In this document: in pieces, positions 44,482 to 54,248 of the stretch | How positions within the stretch are numbered: the first letter of the stretch is position 1 | Layout: each line of letters starts with the position of its first letter | Assembly (NCBI RefSeq): GCF_009455635.1 | Contig: NZ_QPER01000002.1 | Location: 62,001-126,000 of the forward strand | DNA length: 64,000 nt | Source: Paraburkholderia agricolaris | Lineage (GTDB): Bacteria; Pseudomonadota; Gammaproteobacteria; Burkholderiales; Burkholderiaceae | Direction of reading: 5' to 3' | Program-made: the position numbers and the translations under genes | Notes under the pieces: generated by a model | The model's input: only the letters and a program-made list of their open reading frames with translations | The model's database searches: none | Told to the model about the DNA's origin: nothing

Positions 44482-47265
44482 ATGCCACCGCTGCGCGCTG
44501 CCAATCTGCTCGGTACGATCGAAGGTACCCGCCTGCACTCCGCCGACTGCCCCCGTTGGCAGCGCTGGGGGCCGTATCTCAGTGAGCGTCAGTGGGGCAC
44601 CGTGCGCGAGGATTACAGTCCGGACGGCACCGCCTGGGACCACTTCCCGCACGATCACGCGCGCAGCCGTGCCTACCGTTGGGGTGAGGACGGCATTGCC
44701 GGTTTCGGCGACGACAAGCTCAACTGGTGCGTGTCGCTCGCGCTGTGGAACCGCAAAGATCCGATCCTGAAGGAACGCCTGTTCGGGCTCACCAACGCGC
44801 AGGGCAACCACGGCGAGGACGTGAAGGAGCTGTACTTCTACCTCGATGGCACACCTACGCATTCGTACATGCGGATGCTGTACAAGTACCCGCATGCTGC
44901 CTTCCCATACGACGACCTGGTTCAGGAAAACGGGCGGCGCGGCGGGGACATGCCGGAATACGAAATCCTCGACACCGGCGTATTCGACGATTTACGTTAC
45001 TTCGAGGTGCAGGTCGAATACGCGAAACACGCGCCCGACGACATCCTGATGCGCGTGACTATCGAGAATCGCGCGGACGAGCCAGCCTCGCTCGATGTGC
45101 TGCCGCAAATCTGGGCGCGCAATTCGTGGTCGTGGAAAGAGAACAAGGACAAGCCGTCGCTCGTTGCGGGCCAGGACCACGACGGCGCAGTGCAGGTGGT
45201 CGGCCGTCAGCATGGCCATGAACCGATCGTCGTGACGGCGTGGTCGAAGGACGCGCCGCATATAACGTGGCTGTTCTGTGAGAACGACACCAACGTCAAG
45301 CGCCTGTTCAATATGGACGGCACCGGGCCGTTCAAGGACGGCTTCAACGACTACCTGATCCACAGCGACGAACAGGCGGTACGCCGCGACGCCGGCACCA
45401 AGGCGGGCGCGCACGCGCCGATCGAACTGGGCCCGCATGGCCGTGCGGTGGTGTACATGCGCTGGCGTCCGCAGTCGAGTCCCGATGACGCGCAACTCGA
45501 TGCGGATGCGGTGTTCGCCCGCCGTATCGCCGAGGCCGATGAGTTCTATGGCGCGTTGCAGCATGAGATCGCCGACCCCGACGCACGCCTTGTGCAGCGT
45601 CAGGCGCTCGCCGGCATGTTGTGGTCCAAGCAGTACTACCAGTACGACGTGCAGCGCTGGCTCGAAGGCGACCCGCTGCAACCCAAACCGCCTGAGTCCC
45701 GCAAACACGGCCGCAACGTGGATTGGCGGCATTTGTGCAACGCTGACATCGTGTCGATGCCTGACAAGTGGGAATACCCGTGGTACGCGTCATGGGATTT
45801 GGCGTTTCATGCCGCCGCATTCGCGCTGATCGATCCCGCGTTTGCCAAGCGTCAATTGCTGCTGCTGGTGAAGGATCGCTATCAGCATCCGAACGGCCAG
45901 ATGCCCGCCTACGAATGGGCGCTCGGCGACGCGAATCCCCCTGTGCATGCGTGGGCTGCCTGGCGCGTGTACGAAATCGACCGTGCGCTCACGGGCAAAG
46001 CGGATCGCGATTTTCTGGAGCTCGTGTTTCACAAGCTGCTGCTGAACTTCTCGTGGTGGGTGAACCGCAAGGATGCCGACGGCCACAACATATTCCAGGG
46101 CGGTTTTCTCGGGCTGGACAATGTCGGCATTTTTGACCGCTCGTCGCCGCTACCCACCGGCGGGCATATCGACCAGGCGGACGGTACGGCCTGGATGGCC
46201 GCGTACGCGCTCGACCTGATGCGGATCGCGCTCGAACTCGCGTATGCGAACCATGTGTTCGTCGATATCGGTGTGAAGTTTTTCGAGCACTTCCTGTATA
46301 TCGCCGAAGCCGTGAGTTGCGACGACGGCTGCGATACCGGTCTCTGGGACAGCGAAGACGAGTTCTTTTACGACAAGCTGCGCCTGCCCGACGGCAGCAA
46401 TATTCCGATGCGCCTGCGCTCGATTGTCGGCCTGATTCCGCTGTTCGCCGTGCACGTGCTCGAAGAACGTTTGCATGGCCACTTGCCGGGTCTGCGCGAG
46501 CGGCTCGTCTGGTTCCTCGAACATCGTCCCGATCTGGCGCGGCTGGTTTCGCGCTGGGACGAGCCTGGCAAGGGCAACGCGCTGCTGCTCTCGCTGTTGC
46601 GCGGGCATCGGATGAAAGCCTTGTTGCGCCGCGCGCTCGACGAGAGCGAATTCCTTTCCGATCACGGCGTGCGGGCATTGTCGCAATTCCATCGCGACCA
46701 TCCGTTCGAGTTCAACCACAACGGCACCAGCGTCACGGTCCGCTATCTGCCGGCCGAATCCGACACCCGTGTGTTCGGCGGCAACTCGAACTGGCGCGGG
46801 CCGGTATGGATGCCGGTGAACTATCTGCTGATCGAATCGCTGTACGAATTTCATCGCTACTACGGCGACGATTTCCGCGTCGAGTATCCGACCGGGTCGG
46901 GGCAGAAGTTCTCGCTTAGCGAAATCGGCGACGAACTGGCACGCCGGGCAACCACGCTGTTCCTGAAGGACAAGAATGGTGAACGTCCGGTGATGGGCGC
47001 CTACCCACTGCTGCAGGCGGACCCGCGTTCGCGCGATCTCGTGCTGTTCCATGAGTATTTTCATGGCGACAACGGGCGTGGCGTGGGCGCTTCGCATCAG
47101 ACCGGCTGGAGCGGGCTGGTGGCGTTGCTGCTGCAACCGCGAGCGATGGGCGCGTCGGGTAATGTCCCGCTTACCGGCGACCCGGACCAGGCGCCGGTGG
47201 GGGCTTCGGCGTCTACCCTCGCAAGCCCGCCTGAATCCGCGCCGGAACCGGTCGTGACCAAATAG
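44482..47265 (+). CDS. GH63-like (MGH1) glycoside hydrolase
   Basis: 927 residues, no signal peptide. The N-terminal beta domain includes YSPDGTAWDHFPHDHARSRA and WGEDGIAGFGDD. The (alpha/alpha)6 barrel has WYASWDLAFHAAAFALIDP, QMPAYEWALGDANPPVHAWA and GPVWMPVNYLLIESLYEFH. This matches large cytoplasmic GH63-type proteins often encoded next to bacterial glycogen genes. Likely cleaves an alpha-glucoside or a glucosylated small molecule; the exact bond is not known. It starts 51 bases after the debranching enzyme and has the same orientation. Confidence 0.85.
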   Translation: MPPLRAANLLGTIEGTRLHSADCPRWQRWGPYLSERQWGTVREDYSPDGTAWDHFPHDHARSRAYRWGEDGIAGFGDDKLNWCVSLALWNRKDPILKERLFGLTNAQGNHGEDVKELYFYLDGTPTHSYMRMLYKYPHAAFPYDDLVQENGRRGGDMPEYEILDTGVFDDLRYFEVQVEYAKHAPDDILMRVTIENRADEPASLDVLPQIWARNSWSWKENKDKPSLVAGQDHDGAVQVVGRQHGHEPIVVTAWSKDAPHITWLFCENDTNVKRLFNMDGTGPFKDGFNDYLIHSDEQAVRRDAGTKAGAHAPIELGPHGRAVVYMRWRPQSSPDDAQLDADAVFARRIAEADEFYGALQHEIADPDARLVQRQALAGMLWSKQYYQYDVQRWLEGDPLQPKPPESRKHGRNVDWRHLCNADIVSMPDKWEYPWYASWDLAFHAAAFALIDPAFAKRQLLLLVKDRYQHPNGQMPAYEWALGDANPPVHAWAAWRVYEIDRALTGKADRDFLELVFHKLLLNFSWWVNRKDADGHNIFQGGFLGLDNVGIFDRSSPLPTGGHIDQADGTAWMAAYALDLMRIALELAYANHVFVDIGVKFFEHFLYIAEAVSCDDGCDTGLWDSEDEFFYDKLRLPDGSNIPMRLRSIVGLIPLFAVHVLEERLHGHLPGLRERLVWFLEHRPDLARLVSRWDEPGKGNALLLSLLRGHRMKALLRRALDESEFLSDHGVRALSQFHRDHPFEFNHNGTSVTVRYLPAESDTRVFGGNSNWRGPVWMPVNYLLIESLYEFHRYYGDDFRVEYPTGSGQKFSLSEIGDELARRATTLFLKDKNGERPVMGAYPLLQADPRSRDLVLFHEYFHGDNGRGVGASHQTGWSGLVALLLQPRAMGASGNVPLTGDPDQAPVGASASTLASPPESAPEPVVTK

Positions 47266-47384
47266 CGTGTGGGCGAGTACGGGGCGCCGGGCAGGTTTAG
47301 TCTTTGTTTTTGAACTGTGTGGGTTCAAGCGTGGTCTGTCATGTACTGCCACGTCCGTTCCATTGGCTTCCTTAAGTGAATCCC

Positions 47385-48986
47385 ATGTCGACTACACCGA
47401 ACACCTCAACTTCCGCCAGCCACGAACCCAGTTGCAAAGTCAGCGCGGGTCCGCATGAGGGACCGTCGTCGCCGGCCGGCAAACGGCCTGCGCCGCCTTG
47501 CACGCTCGTGATCTTCGGTGCGGGCGGCGATCTGACCAAACGGCTGCTGGTGCCCGCGCTGTACAACCTCGCAGTCGATGGCCTGCTCGACGACGGCATG
47601 AAGATCATCGGCGTGAATCACGGCGAGCGCGAGACAAGCGTATGGCGCGAGGATCTGCACAAGTCGCTGCAGCAGTTCGCCGCCGACAAAGCCAGCACGT
47701 TCCACGCCGGCAAGCTCGACGACAAAGCGTGGGACTGGGTCGCGCAACGGCTCGAATACATGGCCGGCGAATTTGAAACCGACGACACGTTCACGAAGCT
47801 CAAGCAGAAGCTCGATCAAGCGCCGGGCGGCAACGTGATTTTTTACCTCGCGGTCAGCTCGCGCTTTTTCAAGCCGATCGTCGAACATCTCGGCAACGCC
47901 GGTTTGCTGAAAGAAGCCGACGGCGGCAGCGGCGGCTTCCGCCGTATCGTGGTCGAGAAGCCGTTCGGCACCGACCTTGCCACCGCGCGTGATCTGAACG
48001 CGCACATTCTGTCGTACGCAAACGAGTCGCAGGTGTATCGCATCGACCATTTTCTCGGTAAGGACACCGTGCAGAGCATTCTCGCAGTGCGCTTTGCGAA
48101 TGCGTTGTTCGAACCGATCTGGCGGCGCGAATATATCGACAGTGTGCAGATTACCGCGGCCGAAACGATCGGCGTGGAGGGGCGCGGCAAGTTTTACGAG
48201 CAGACCGGCGCGTTTCGCGACATGCTGCCGAACCACCTGTTCCAGTTGCTCGGCATGGTCGCGATGGAACCGCCCAATTCGTTCGATGCCGAAGCCGTGC
48301 GCGACAAGAAGGCCGAAATTTCCGACGCGATCCAGCCGCTGACCGCCGCCGACGTCGTCTTCGGTCAATACGAAAAGGGGCCGGCGGGCGTCGGCTATCG
48401 TGAGGAACCGGACGTTGCACCAGGCAGCACGACGGAAACCTACGCCGCTGCGCGCGTGTACGTCGAGAACTGGCGTTGGGCGGGTGTGCCTTTCTATCTG
48501 CGCACCGGCAAGCGGCTTGCCGCGCGCCGCACGGAGATCTCGGTGCAACTCAAGCCGGTGCCGTTCCGTCTGTTCCGCGACACGCCGGTCGATGCGCTAA
48601 CGCCGAACGTGCTGACCTTGCGCATCGATCCCGCGCACGGCACGAGCTTCGACTTCAACGTGAAGACGCCGGGGCCGCTGATGCAGATCGGCGCAGTTCA
48701 ATCGTCTTTTGACTATGCCGATTTCTTCGCGGAAAAAGCCAACGTAGGCTACGAAACGCTGCTGTACGACTGCATGCTCGGCGACGAGACGCTGTTCCAG
48801 CGCGCCGACAGCATCGAGACAAGTTGGGCCGCGGTGGACGATGTGCTGCATCCGAAGACCGGCGGCGCGATGCCTGTGCATGGTTATCCGGCCGGCAGCG
48901 AGGGGCCGGCTGAAGCAGACGCGCTGCTCGCGCGCGACGGCCACGCATGGCGGCCTTTGAAGCGGGATGCAGTGGAAAAGAAGTAA
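47385..48986 (+). CDS. zwf: Glucose-6-phosphate dehydrogenase
   Basis: 533 residues from the ATG at 47385; an in-frame GTG lies three codons upstream. NADP site TLVIFGAGGDLTKRLLVPAL, active-site RIDHFLGKDTVQSILAVRFA, EKPFGTDLATARDLN, and AAETIGVEGRGKFYEQTGAF. About 40 residues of Ser/Thr/Pro-rich sequence precede the Rossmann fold. Oxidises glucose 6-phosphate to 6-phosphogluconolactone with NADP+, feeding the pentose-phosphate or Entner-Doudoroff route. The kinase gene starts three bases after the stop. Confidence 0.97.
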   Translation: MSTTPNTSTSASHEPSCKVSAGPHEGPSSPAGKRPAPPCTLVIFGAGGDLTKRLLVPALYNLAVDGLLDDGMKIIGVNHGERETSVWREDLHKSLQQFAADKASTFHAGKLDDKAWDWVAQRLEYMAGEFETDDTFTKLKQKLDQAPGGNVIFYLAVSSRFFKPIVEHLGNAGLLKEADGGSGGFRRIVVEKPFGTDLATARDLNAHILSYANESQVYRIDHFLGKDTVQSILAVRFANALFEPIWRREYIDSVQITAAETIGVEGRGKFYEQTGAFRDMLPNHLFQLLGMVAMEPPNSFDAEAVRDKKAEISDAIQPLTAADVVFGQYEKGPAGVGYREEPDVAPGSTTETYAAARVYVENWRWAGVPFYLRTGKRLAARRTEISVQLKPVPFRLFRDTPVDALTPNVLTLRIDPAHGTSFDFNVKTPGPLMQIGAVQSSFDYADFFAEKANVGYETLLYDCMLGDETLFQRADSIETSWAAVDDVLHPKTGGAMPVHGYPAGSEGPAEADALLARDGHAWRPLKRDAVEKK

Positions 48987-48989
48987 ATC

Positions 48990-49820
48990 GTGAAACGCAC
49001 CAACACAACCGGGGGTACCGTGGCCACACGTAAGACGAAAGTAAAAAGCAGTACCGAGCGGATTCTGGCGATCGATGTCGGTGGCACGGGCCTGAAAGCC
49101 GCGATCATCGATGCGGACGGACAGATGAAAACCGAGCGCTTGCGCGTGGCGACGCCGCATCCTTGCACGCCCGATCAACTGGTGGATGCGTTGGCCAAGC
49201 TGGTCGAGCCGCTTGTCAAAGAGGCGCCGCCTACACTCATGTCGATCGGTTTTCCCGGTGTGGTGCGCAACAACCGCATTCTGACGGCGCCGCACTTTGG
49301 CGTTGAAGGCTGGCACGACATTCCGTTAGCGGACTCGCTGGCGCAACGCCTGGGCGGTTTGCCGGTGCGAATGATCAACGACGCCGAGATGCAGGGCTTC
49401 GCCGCGATCGAAGGACACGGACTCGAGTTCGTGCTGACGCTTGGCACAGGCGCGGGCACGGCGCTGTTTCGCGACGGCGAGTTGATGCCGCACCTCGAGC
49501 TTGCGCATCATCCGGTCAGCAAGAAGGGCGTTGCGTATGACGAGTACATCGGCGACGCGGCGCGCAAGAAGGCGGGGAATAAGCGCTGGAATCGACGGGT
49601 CGAGAAGGTGATCGAGATTCTCGATTCGCTGGTGAACTACGACAAGCTGTGGATTGGCGGTGGCAACGCGGCCCGGCTGAACTTCAAATTGCCCGCGAAT
49701 GTCGCGACCGTGTCGAACGACGCGGGGATCGAAGGCGGCGCGCGCCTGTGGCATCCGAAGTCGTTGCGCGAGACGCGGCAGTTGCCGGAGGCTAATGCGC
49801 GGACCGGCCACTTCAAGTGA
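48990..49820 (+). CDS. ROK-family glucokinase, polyphosphate-glucokinase-like
   Basis: 276 residues starting with GTG at 48990, three bases after zwf. Phosphate-1 motif LAIDVGGTGLKAAIID, catalytic Asp in INDAEMQGFAAIEG, phosphate-2 motif LTLGTGAGTALF, and the adenosine-like WIGGGNAARL. It lacks the zinc-binding CxCGxxGC of most ROK kinases, as polyphosphate glucokinases do. Tight coupling to zwf and to glucan hydrolases implies that it phosphorylates the released glucose, possibly with polyphosphate. The phosphate donor cannot be fixed by sequence. Residues 1-20 are a basic low-complexity lead. Confidence 0.86.
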   Translation: MKRTNTTGGTVATRKTKVKSSTERILAIDVGGTGLKAAIIDADGQMKTERLRVATPHPCTPDQLVDALAKLVEPLVKEAPPTLMSIGFPGVVRNNRILTAPHFGVEGWHDIPLADSLAQRLGGLPVRMINDAEMQGFAAIEGHGLEFVLTLGTGAGTALFRDGELMPHLELAHHPVSKKGVAYDEYIGDAARKKAGNKRWNRRVEKVIEILDSLVNYDKLWIGGGNAARLNFKLPANVATVSNDAGIEGGARLWHPKSLRETRQLPEANARTGHFK

Positions 49821-49838
49821 AACGGGAGACGCTCAGCG

Positions 49839-50408
49839 ATGATTCGACTCAATGACGCCAGCGATCTGCGACGCCTGCTCACAGCCGGTATGTGCGCCGC
49901 GCTGGTTCTAGTTGCGGCAAATGTCCGGGCGGCGGATGGTTTTGCGCTGTCGTCGCCAGGTTTGGCCGATGGCGGCACGCTGGATTCGAGCCACGCGGCG
50001 AGCGCGAACAATTGCGGCGGCGGGAACGTGTCGCCGGCCTTGCAATGGCGGAACGCACCTGCCGGCACGAAGAGTTACGCGGTCACTCTTTTCGATCCGG
50101 ACGGCGCGAAGGGATTGGGAATCGTGCACTGGGTGTTATATGGCCTCGCGCCTTCGGTGACCGGATTGGGCAGCGGTGCTACGCCGCCGGCAGGGAGTGT
50201 GGCCGGAACGAACCGGACTGGCGGTCCGGGATACTACGGGCCATGCCCGCCGGTCGGCGATGTGCCGCATCATTATGTCGTGCAGATTTATGCGCTTGAC
50301 CTACCGCCTGATGCATTGCCGGCGGGATTGACGCGAGACGCGTTGCAGGCGGCTATGAAGGATCACGTCCTGGCTGCCACCAGTACGGTATTACGATACG
50401 GACGGTGA
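49839..50408 (+). CDS. Exported YbhB/YbcL (PEBP, Raf-kinase-inhibitor-like) protein
   Basis: 189 residues with a signal peptide (residues ~12-31, ending AANVRAAD). The PEBP core: GGGNVSPALQWRNAPAGTKS, YAVTLFDPDGAKGLGIVHWV and PPVGDVPHHYVVQIYALDL. The DPD and HW residues line the family's anion-binding pocket. Bacterial members are of unclear role and bind small ligands. Starts 18 bases after the kinase gene with GGGAG upstream. Confidence 0.9.
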   Translation: MIRLNDASDLRRLLTAGMCAALVLVAANVRAADGFALSSPGLADGGTLDSSHAASANNCGGGNVSPALQWRNAPAGTKSYAVTLFDPDGAKGLGIVHWVLYGLAPSVTGLGSGATPPAGSVAGTNRTGGPGYYGPCPPVGDVPHHYVVQIYALDLPPDALPAGLTRDALQAAMKDHVLAATSTVLRYGR

Positions 50409-50435
50409 TTTCTGTTGCCTTCGCGGCGGTCGGCC

Positions 50436-50507
50436 GGACCAGCGGACCAGCGGACCAGCGGACCAGCGGACCAGCGGACCATTGGACAAGCGGACAAGCG
50501 GACAATC
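50436..50507. repeat. Tandem octamer repeat, nine units
   Basis: Five perfect GGACCAGC units, then GGACCATT, two of GGACAAGC, and GGACAATC. It lies between two convergent genes, 27 bases after the PEBP stop. The unit length is not a multiple of three and no frame uses it, so length changes would not affect a protein. Confidence 0.92.
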
Positions 50508-50532
50508 GACCGACGCCGTCAAAGCTTACGCA

Positions 50533-51534
50533 TTACCTCGCCGCATCGCCCCAGCGATATTCCAGCGTGGCCTCATCAAGCTGCGCTTTGACTTGTGCGT
50601 CGAGTACAAGCTCCGAAGCCGCCAGCGTATCGCTCAACTGCTCAGCGCGACTGGCGCCGATAATCGCCGAGGTAATCAGCGGATTCGCCAGCACCCATGC
50701 AAGCGAAACCCGGGTCAACGACTCGCCCGTCGGTGCCGCAATCGCCTTCAGTTTTTCGATCGTGTCGAACTCGCGTTTGTGCCAGTAGCGCTCCTGGTAC
50801 ATCGCCCCCGCTTTGCCGACGGTTTCAGTAAAGCGACCGGAAGCAGGCGCTGCATCCACCCGATGCTTACCTGTCAGCAAACCACCTGCGAGCGGGTTGT
50901 ACGGCATCACGGCCAATTGTTCTTCGGCCGCCAAAGGCAGCAACTCCCGCTCGATCTGCCGGAATAACAGGTTGTAGCGCGGCTGTACCGATACGAACCG
51001 CGCTGCGCGCAACACATCGGCGCGACCCAGCGCTCGCGCCAGCCGATAGGCCAGGAAATTCGACACGCCGATGTAGCGTGCCTTACCCGATCGTACGATC
51101 ATGTCCAGCGCCTCCAGCGTCTCGTCGAGCGGCGTAGCCGCGTCGTCGGAATGGAGCTGGTACAGGTCCACGTAATCGGTGCCGAGCCGCCGCAGCGATG
51201 CGTCGATGGCATCCAGCAGATGTTTGCGCGACGCGCCTTGATCCCATGCCGATGGCCCCATCTTGCCCACCGCCTTGGTCGCCAGAATGAAGCGGTCGCG
51301 TTTGCCTTTCAGCCAGCGCCCGACGATTTCCTCCGTGCGTCCGGCAATGTTCTCGCCGCCGCCGAGCGGATAAACGTTGGCGGTATCGATGAAGTTCACG
51401 CCGGCGTCCGCCGCCGTGTCGAGAATGCGATGCGAGACGTCTTCTTCAGTCTGCAGGCCAAAGGTCATCGTGCCGAGGCACAGGCGCGAAACGGTCAGGC
51501 CAGTGCGGCCGAATTTGCGGTATTGCATGTTCAA
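50533..51534 (-). CDS. Aldo/keto reductase
   Basis: 333 residues. GRTGLTVSRLCLGTMTFG, the catalytic Asp/Tyr region FIDTANVYPLGGGENIAG, Lys in FILATKAVGKMG, His in LYQLHSDDAATPLDE, and the NADPH site near ITSAIIGASRAEQLSDTL. Resembles the YajO/Tas group of AKRs. Reduces aldehydes or ketones with NADPH; the natural substrate is unknown. Transcribed toward the octamer repeat. Confidence 0.92.
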   Translation of the reverse strand: MNMQYRKFGRTGLTVSRLCLGTMTFGLQTEEDVSHRILDTAADAGVNFIDTANVYPLGGGENIAGRTEEIVGRWLKGKRDRFILATKAVGKMGPSAWDQGASRKHLLDAIDASLRRLGTDYVDLYQLHSDDAATPLDETLEALDMIVRSGKARYIGVSNFLAYRLARALGRADVLRAARFVSVQPRYNLLFRQIERELLPLAAEEQLAVMPYNPLAGGLLTGKHRVDAAPASGRFTETVGKAGAMYQERYWHKREFDTIEKLKAIAAPTGESLTRVSLAWVLANPLITSAIIGASRAEQLSDTLAASELVLDAQVKAQLDEATLEYRWGDAAR

Positions 51535-51978
51535 CTCCGAGGCAGGACGGTTGCGGGTTGCAGTGTTGCAAAAAGGATAAACGGTGTGGCGATTTCGCGT
51601 TCGATCACCCGCGCATGCGGGCGTGATAAGTCGTCAGTATTTCGAAAGTTTACCGTCCGATGAACTGCAAGCATCGCCTTGTAATAAAAGGCCAGATATT
51701 ACAAGCGAGTAATAAATAGCTGACGACGTCACATTGAAAATTACGAATGCCATACGTAGGTAATAAAACGAAATAATTCGATTACACCAGGTAAGCTTCG
51801 ACGCGATTGATGGGTTTTTATGCGTATGGAATGATATCGATTCTCATTTAACCACTAGCCAGCCATCGCGTCGTCTTTGCTCTGAGCAGGAGACCGGCAG
51901 CCAGCCAATTGCGGTTTTGTCATTGATTCCATGCTGAGCATGCGGATCGGGCAAGCGCACTTCTGACCGGATTTCCCC
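51535..51978. other. AT-rich control region of the fiu operon
   Basis: About 440 bp without a gene. It holds a 9-bp inverted repeat CTTGTAATA (51678-51686) and TATTACAAG (51697-51705) with a 10-base spacer, and a Fur box at 51832-51846. The part from 51660 to 51860 is far more AT-rich than the flanking genes. The divergent aldo/keto reductase start lies at the left end. Confidence 0.6.
51832..51846 (+). promoter_or_regulatory. Fur box upstream of the siderophore receptor
   Basis: TGATATCGATTCTCA agrees with the 7-1-7 Fur consensus TGATAATnATTATCA at 11 of 14 positions. It lies ~135 bases before the fiu start. Iron-bound Fur binding here would repress the receptor, piuC and the PepSY gene. 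Confidence 0.72.
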
Positions 51979-54171
51979 ATGTTCAATCACACGCCGCTCG
52001 CGACTGCGTTAGCGCTAGCTTTTGCCGTGCCATTCGCCACGCCCGCAGTCGCGCAGACCGCGCCGCAAACCGCATCGCAGCCGTCGGCTCAAAACGCAGC
52101 GGCGAATACGGTGGCCGATAACGCGACCTTGCCGACCATCGGCGTGGCGGCGCAAGCTGAACAACAGGACTTCCAGGCAGAACGTTCGACGGTCGGCGCA
52201 AAGACGCCTACTGCCTTGCGCGATATTCCGCAGACGGTGACGGTGATCAATAAGTCGGTGCTCGCCTCGCAAGGCGCCACGTCGTTCCAGGATGCGCTGC
52301 GCAACGCGCCGGGCGTGACCATCGGCGGCGCTGAAGGCGGTCAGATTGGCAACAACATCAATCTGCGTGGCTTCACCGCGCAGAACGACATCTATCTGGA
52401 CGGGTTCCGCGACCGTAACCAGTACTACCGCGACACCTTCGACCTCGAAGAACTCGAGGTGCTATATGGGCCGTCGTCAATGTTGTTCGGCCGTGGATCG
52501 ACGGGCGGCGTGATCAACCAGGTCAGCAAGAAAGCGAATCTGAAAGACTCTGCGGAAGTCACGGGCATGATCGGCACCGACGATCGCTACCGCAGCACCG
52601 TCGACGTGAACCATAAGCTGACCGACACCTCGGCGATCCGCCTGAATGCCTTCGGCCAAAGTCTCGGCTCGACGCGCGACGAGATGAAGAACAAGGACTA
52701 CGGTATCGCGCCGGAAGTGCGTTTCGGCATCGGCACGCCGACCGAAGTGACGATCTCCGCGCTGATCCAGCACAACTACGACATGCCCGACTACGGCGTG
52801 CAGGCGTTGAACGGGCATCCTTCGCCGGTGCCGAAAAATACCTTCTACGGCCTGACCACCGACCGCACGATTCAGGATGTCCAGACCTTCACGGCCGGTA
52901 TCAAGCACAAGTTCTCGGACGACCTCACGCTGCAGAACCAGACGCAGTTCTCGCACTCGCTGACCGATGCACGCGAAACCGCGCCGCAAGCGGTGCTGAC
53001 CGGGCCGCTTGCCAGCAGCACCGCACTGACCAACGGAAATTACACGACGTTGTCGCCGTCGCAACTGTTCATCAAGTTGCAAAGCCACGACCGTGTGATC
53101 GAGAACCACTCGCTGTACAACGACACGACCCTCGAATACAAATTCAACACCGGCCCGATCAGGCACGACCTGATCGCCGGCGTCGAACTCGGCCACGACA
53201 GCTATTCGAACCAGGCGTACACGCGGAATAACTTGCCGGTCGTCTCGATGGTGGATCCGGCGTATCTGTCGTCGCCCGCGGGCGTGACCACCACGGTCGG
53301 CAACTACGCGAATTCCGGTTCGAACGAGATCGCCGGTTACGTGAACGATACGGTGTCGATCGGACAACACTGGAAGGTGATTGGAGGTTTGCGCTGGGAT
53401 CGCTTCCAGGCACAGATTCACAACTCGATCACCGCGCCGCTGTACGCGAGTCAGACCAACTTCTTCACCAGTGTGCGCGCCGGCGTGATTTACCAGCCGG
53501 CCGACTGGCAGTCGTACTACGTGTCGTATGGCACGTCATTCGACCCGTCGCTTGAAGCGTTGACGGTGACCAACCTGACGCAGAACCTCGCGCCGGAGTC
53601 GACCAGATCGTATGAAGTCGGCGGCAAGTGGGACCTGCTGGGCGGCAATATCTCGGTGACCTCCGCGTTCTTCCGCGAGGAGATGACCAATGCCCGCACG
53701 CAAGTTTCGCCGACCGAATACGAACTCGACGGTGACATCCGCGTCGACGGATTCCAGGCCGGCGTGACGGGTCACATCACCGACAAGTGGCAGATTTTTG
53801 GCGGCTACACGTATATGGACGCGATCGTGCTGAAGGCGCTCGACGGCACGCAAGGGCACACACCGGCCAACACGCCGCGCAACACGCTGACGCTCTGGTC
53901 CACCTACGCGATTACGCCGCACTGGGAAATCGGCGGCGGCCCGACCTATATGTCGCCGCGCTACGCGTCGAACACGAACTACGTGCAGGTCCCGGGCTAC
54001 ACCCGTTGGGACGCGACCGCCGCGTATCACGCGAAGAAATACGATGTTCGGCTGAATCTGCTGAACCTGACCAACAAGATGTATTACGACGCGCTCATCC
54101 AGTCGGACGGTGGCCGTTCCGTGCCGGGTATCGGACGCACGTTGCTGGCAACGGTCGACTACCGGTTCTGA
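51979..54171 (+). CDS. fiu: Catecholate siderophore TonB-dependent receptor, Fiu-like
   Basis: 730 residues. Signal peptide to ~25 (FATPAVAQ). The plug domain is at ~70-190 (LRDIPQTVTVINKSVLASQG; GSTGGVINQVSKKA), and a 22-strand barrel ends in the required aromatic residue (LLATVDYRF). Sequence and gene order (receptor followed by a YbiX/PiuC dioxygenase) match E. coli fiu-ybiX. Takes up iron bound to monomeric catechols and similar compounds, driven by TonB. Probably Fur-controlled through the box at 51832. Confidence 0.93.
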   Translation: MFNHTPLATALALAFAVPFATPAVAQTAPQTASQPSAQNAAANTVADNATLPTIGVAAQAEQQDFQAERSTVGAKTPTALRDIPQTVTVINKSVLASQGATSFQDALRNAPGVTIGGAEGGQIGNNINLRGFTAQNDIYLDGFRDRNQYYRDTFDLEELEVLYGPSSMLFGRGSTGGVINQVSKKANLKDSAEVTGMIGTDDRYRSTVDVNHKLTDTSAIRLNAFGQSLGSTRDEMKNKDYGIAPEVRFGIGTPTEVTISALIQHNYDMPDYGVQALNGHPSPVPKNTFYGLTTDRTIQDVQTFTAGIKHKFSDDLTLQNQTQFSHSLTDARETAPQAVLTGPLASSTALTNGNYTTLSPSQLFIKLQSHDRVIENHSLYNDTTLEYKFNTGPIRHDLIAGVELGHDSYSNQAYTRNNLPVVSMVDPAYLSSPAGVTTTVGNYANSGSNEIAGYVNDTVSIGQHWKVIGGLRWDRFQAQIHNSITAPLYASQTNFFTSVRAGVIYQPADWQSYYVSYGTSFDPSLEALTVTNLTQNLAPESTRSYEVGGKWDLLGGNISVTSAFFREEMTNARTQVSPTEYELDGDIRVDGFQAGVTGHITDKWQIFGGYTYMDAIVLKALDGTQGHTPANTPRNTLTLWSTYAITPHWEIGGGPTYMSPRYASNTNYVQVPGYTRWDATAAYHAKKYDVRLNLLNLTNKMYYDALIQSDGGRSVPGIGRTLLATVDYRF

Positions 54172-54248
54172 AGCATGCCTCATTGATACGGTAGGCTTGC
54201 CGCTTTCGCAAACGGCAGGCCGACGTGACGAGGCCAGGGAAACTCAAG

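Noticed and set aside
50436..50507. CRISPR-like array
   Set aside because: The octamers are contiguous without spacers, and no cas genes are near.
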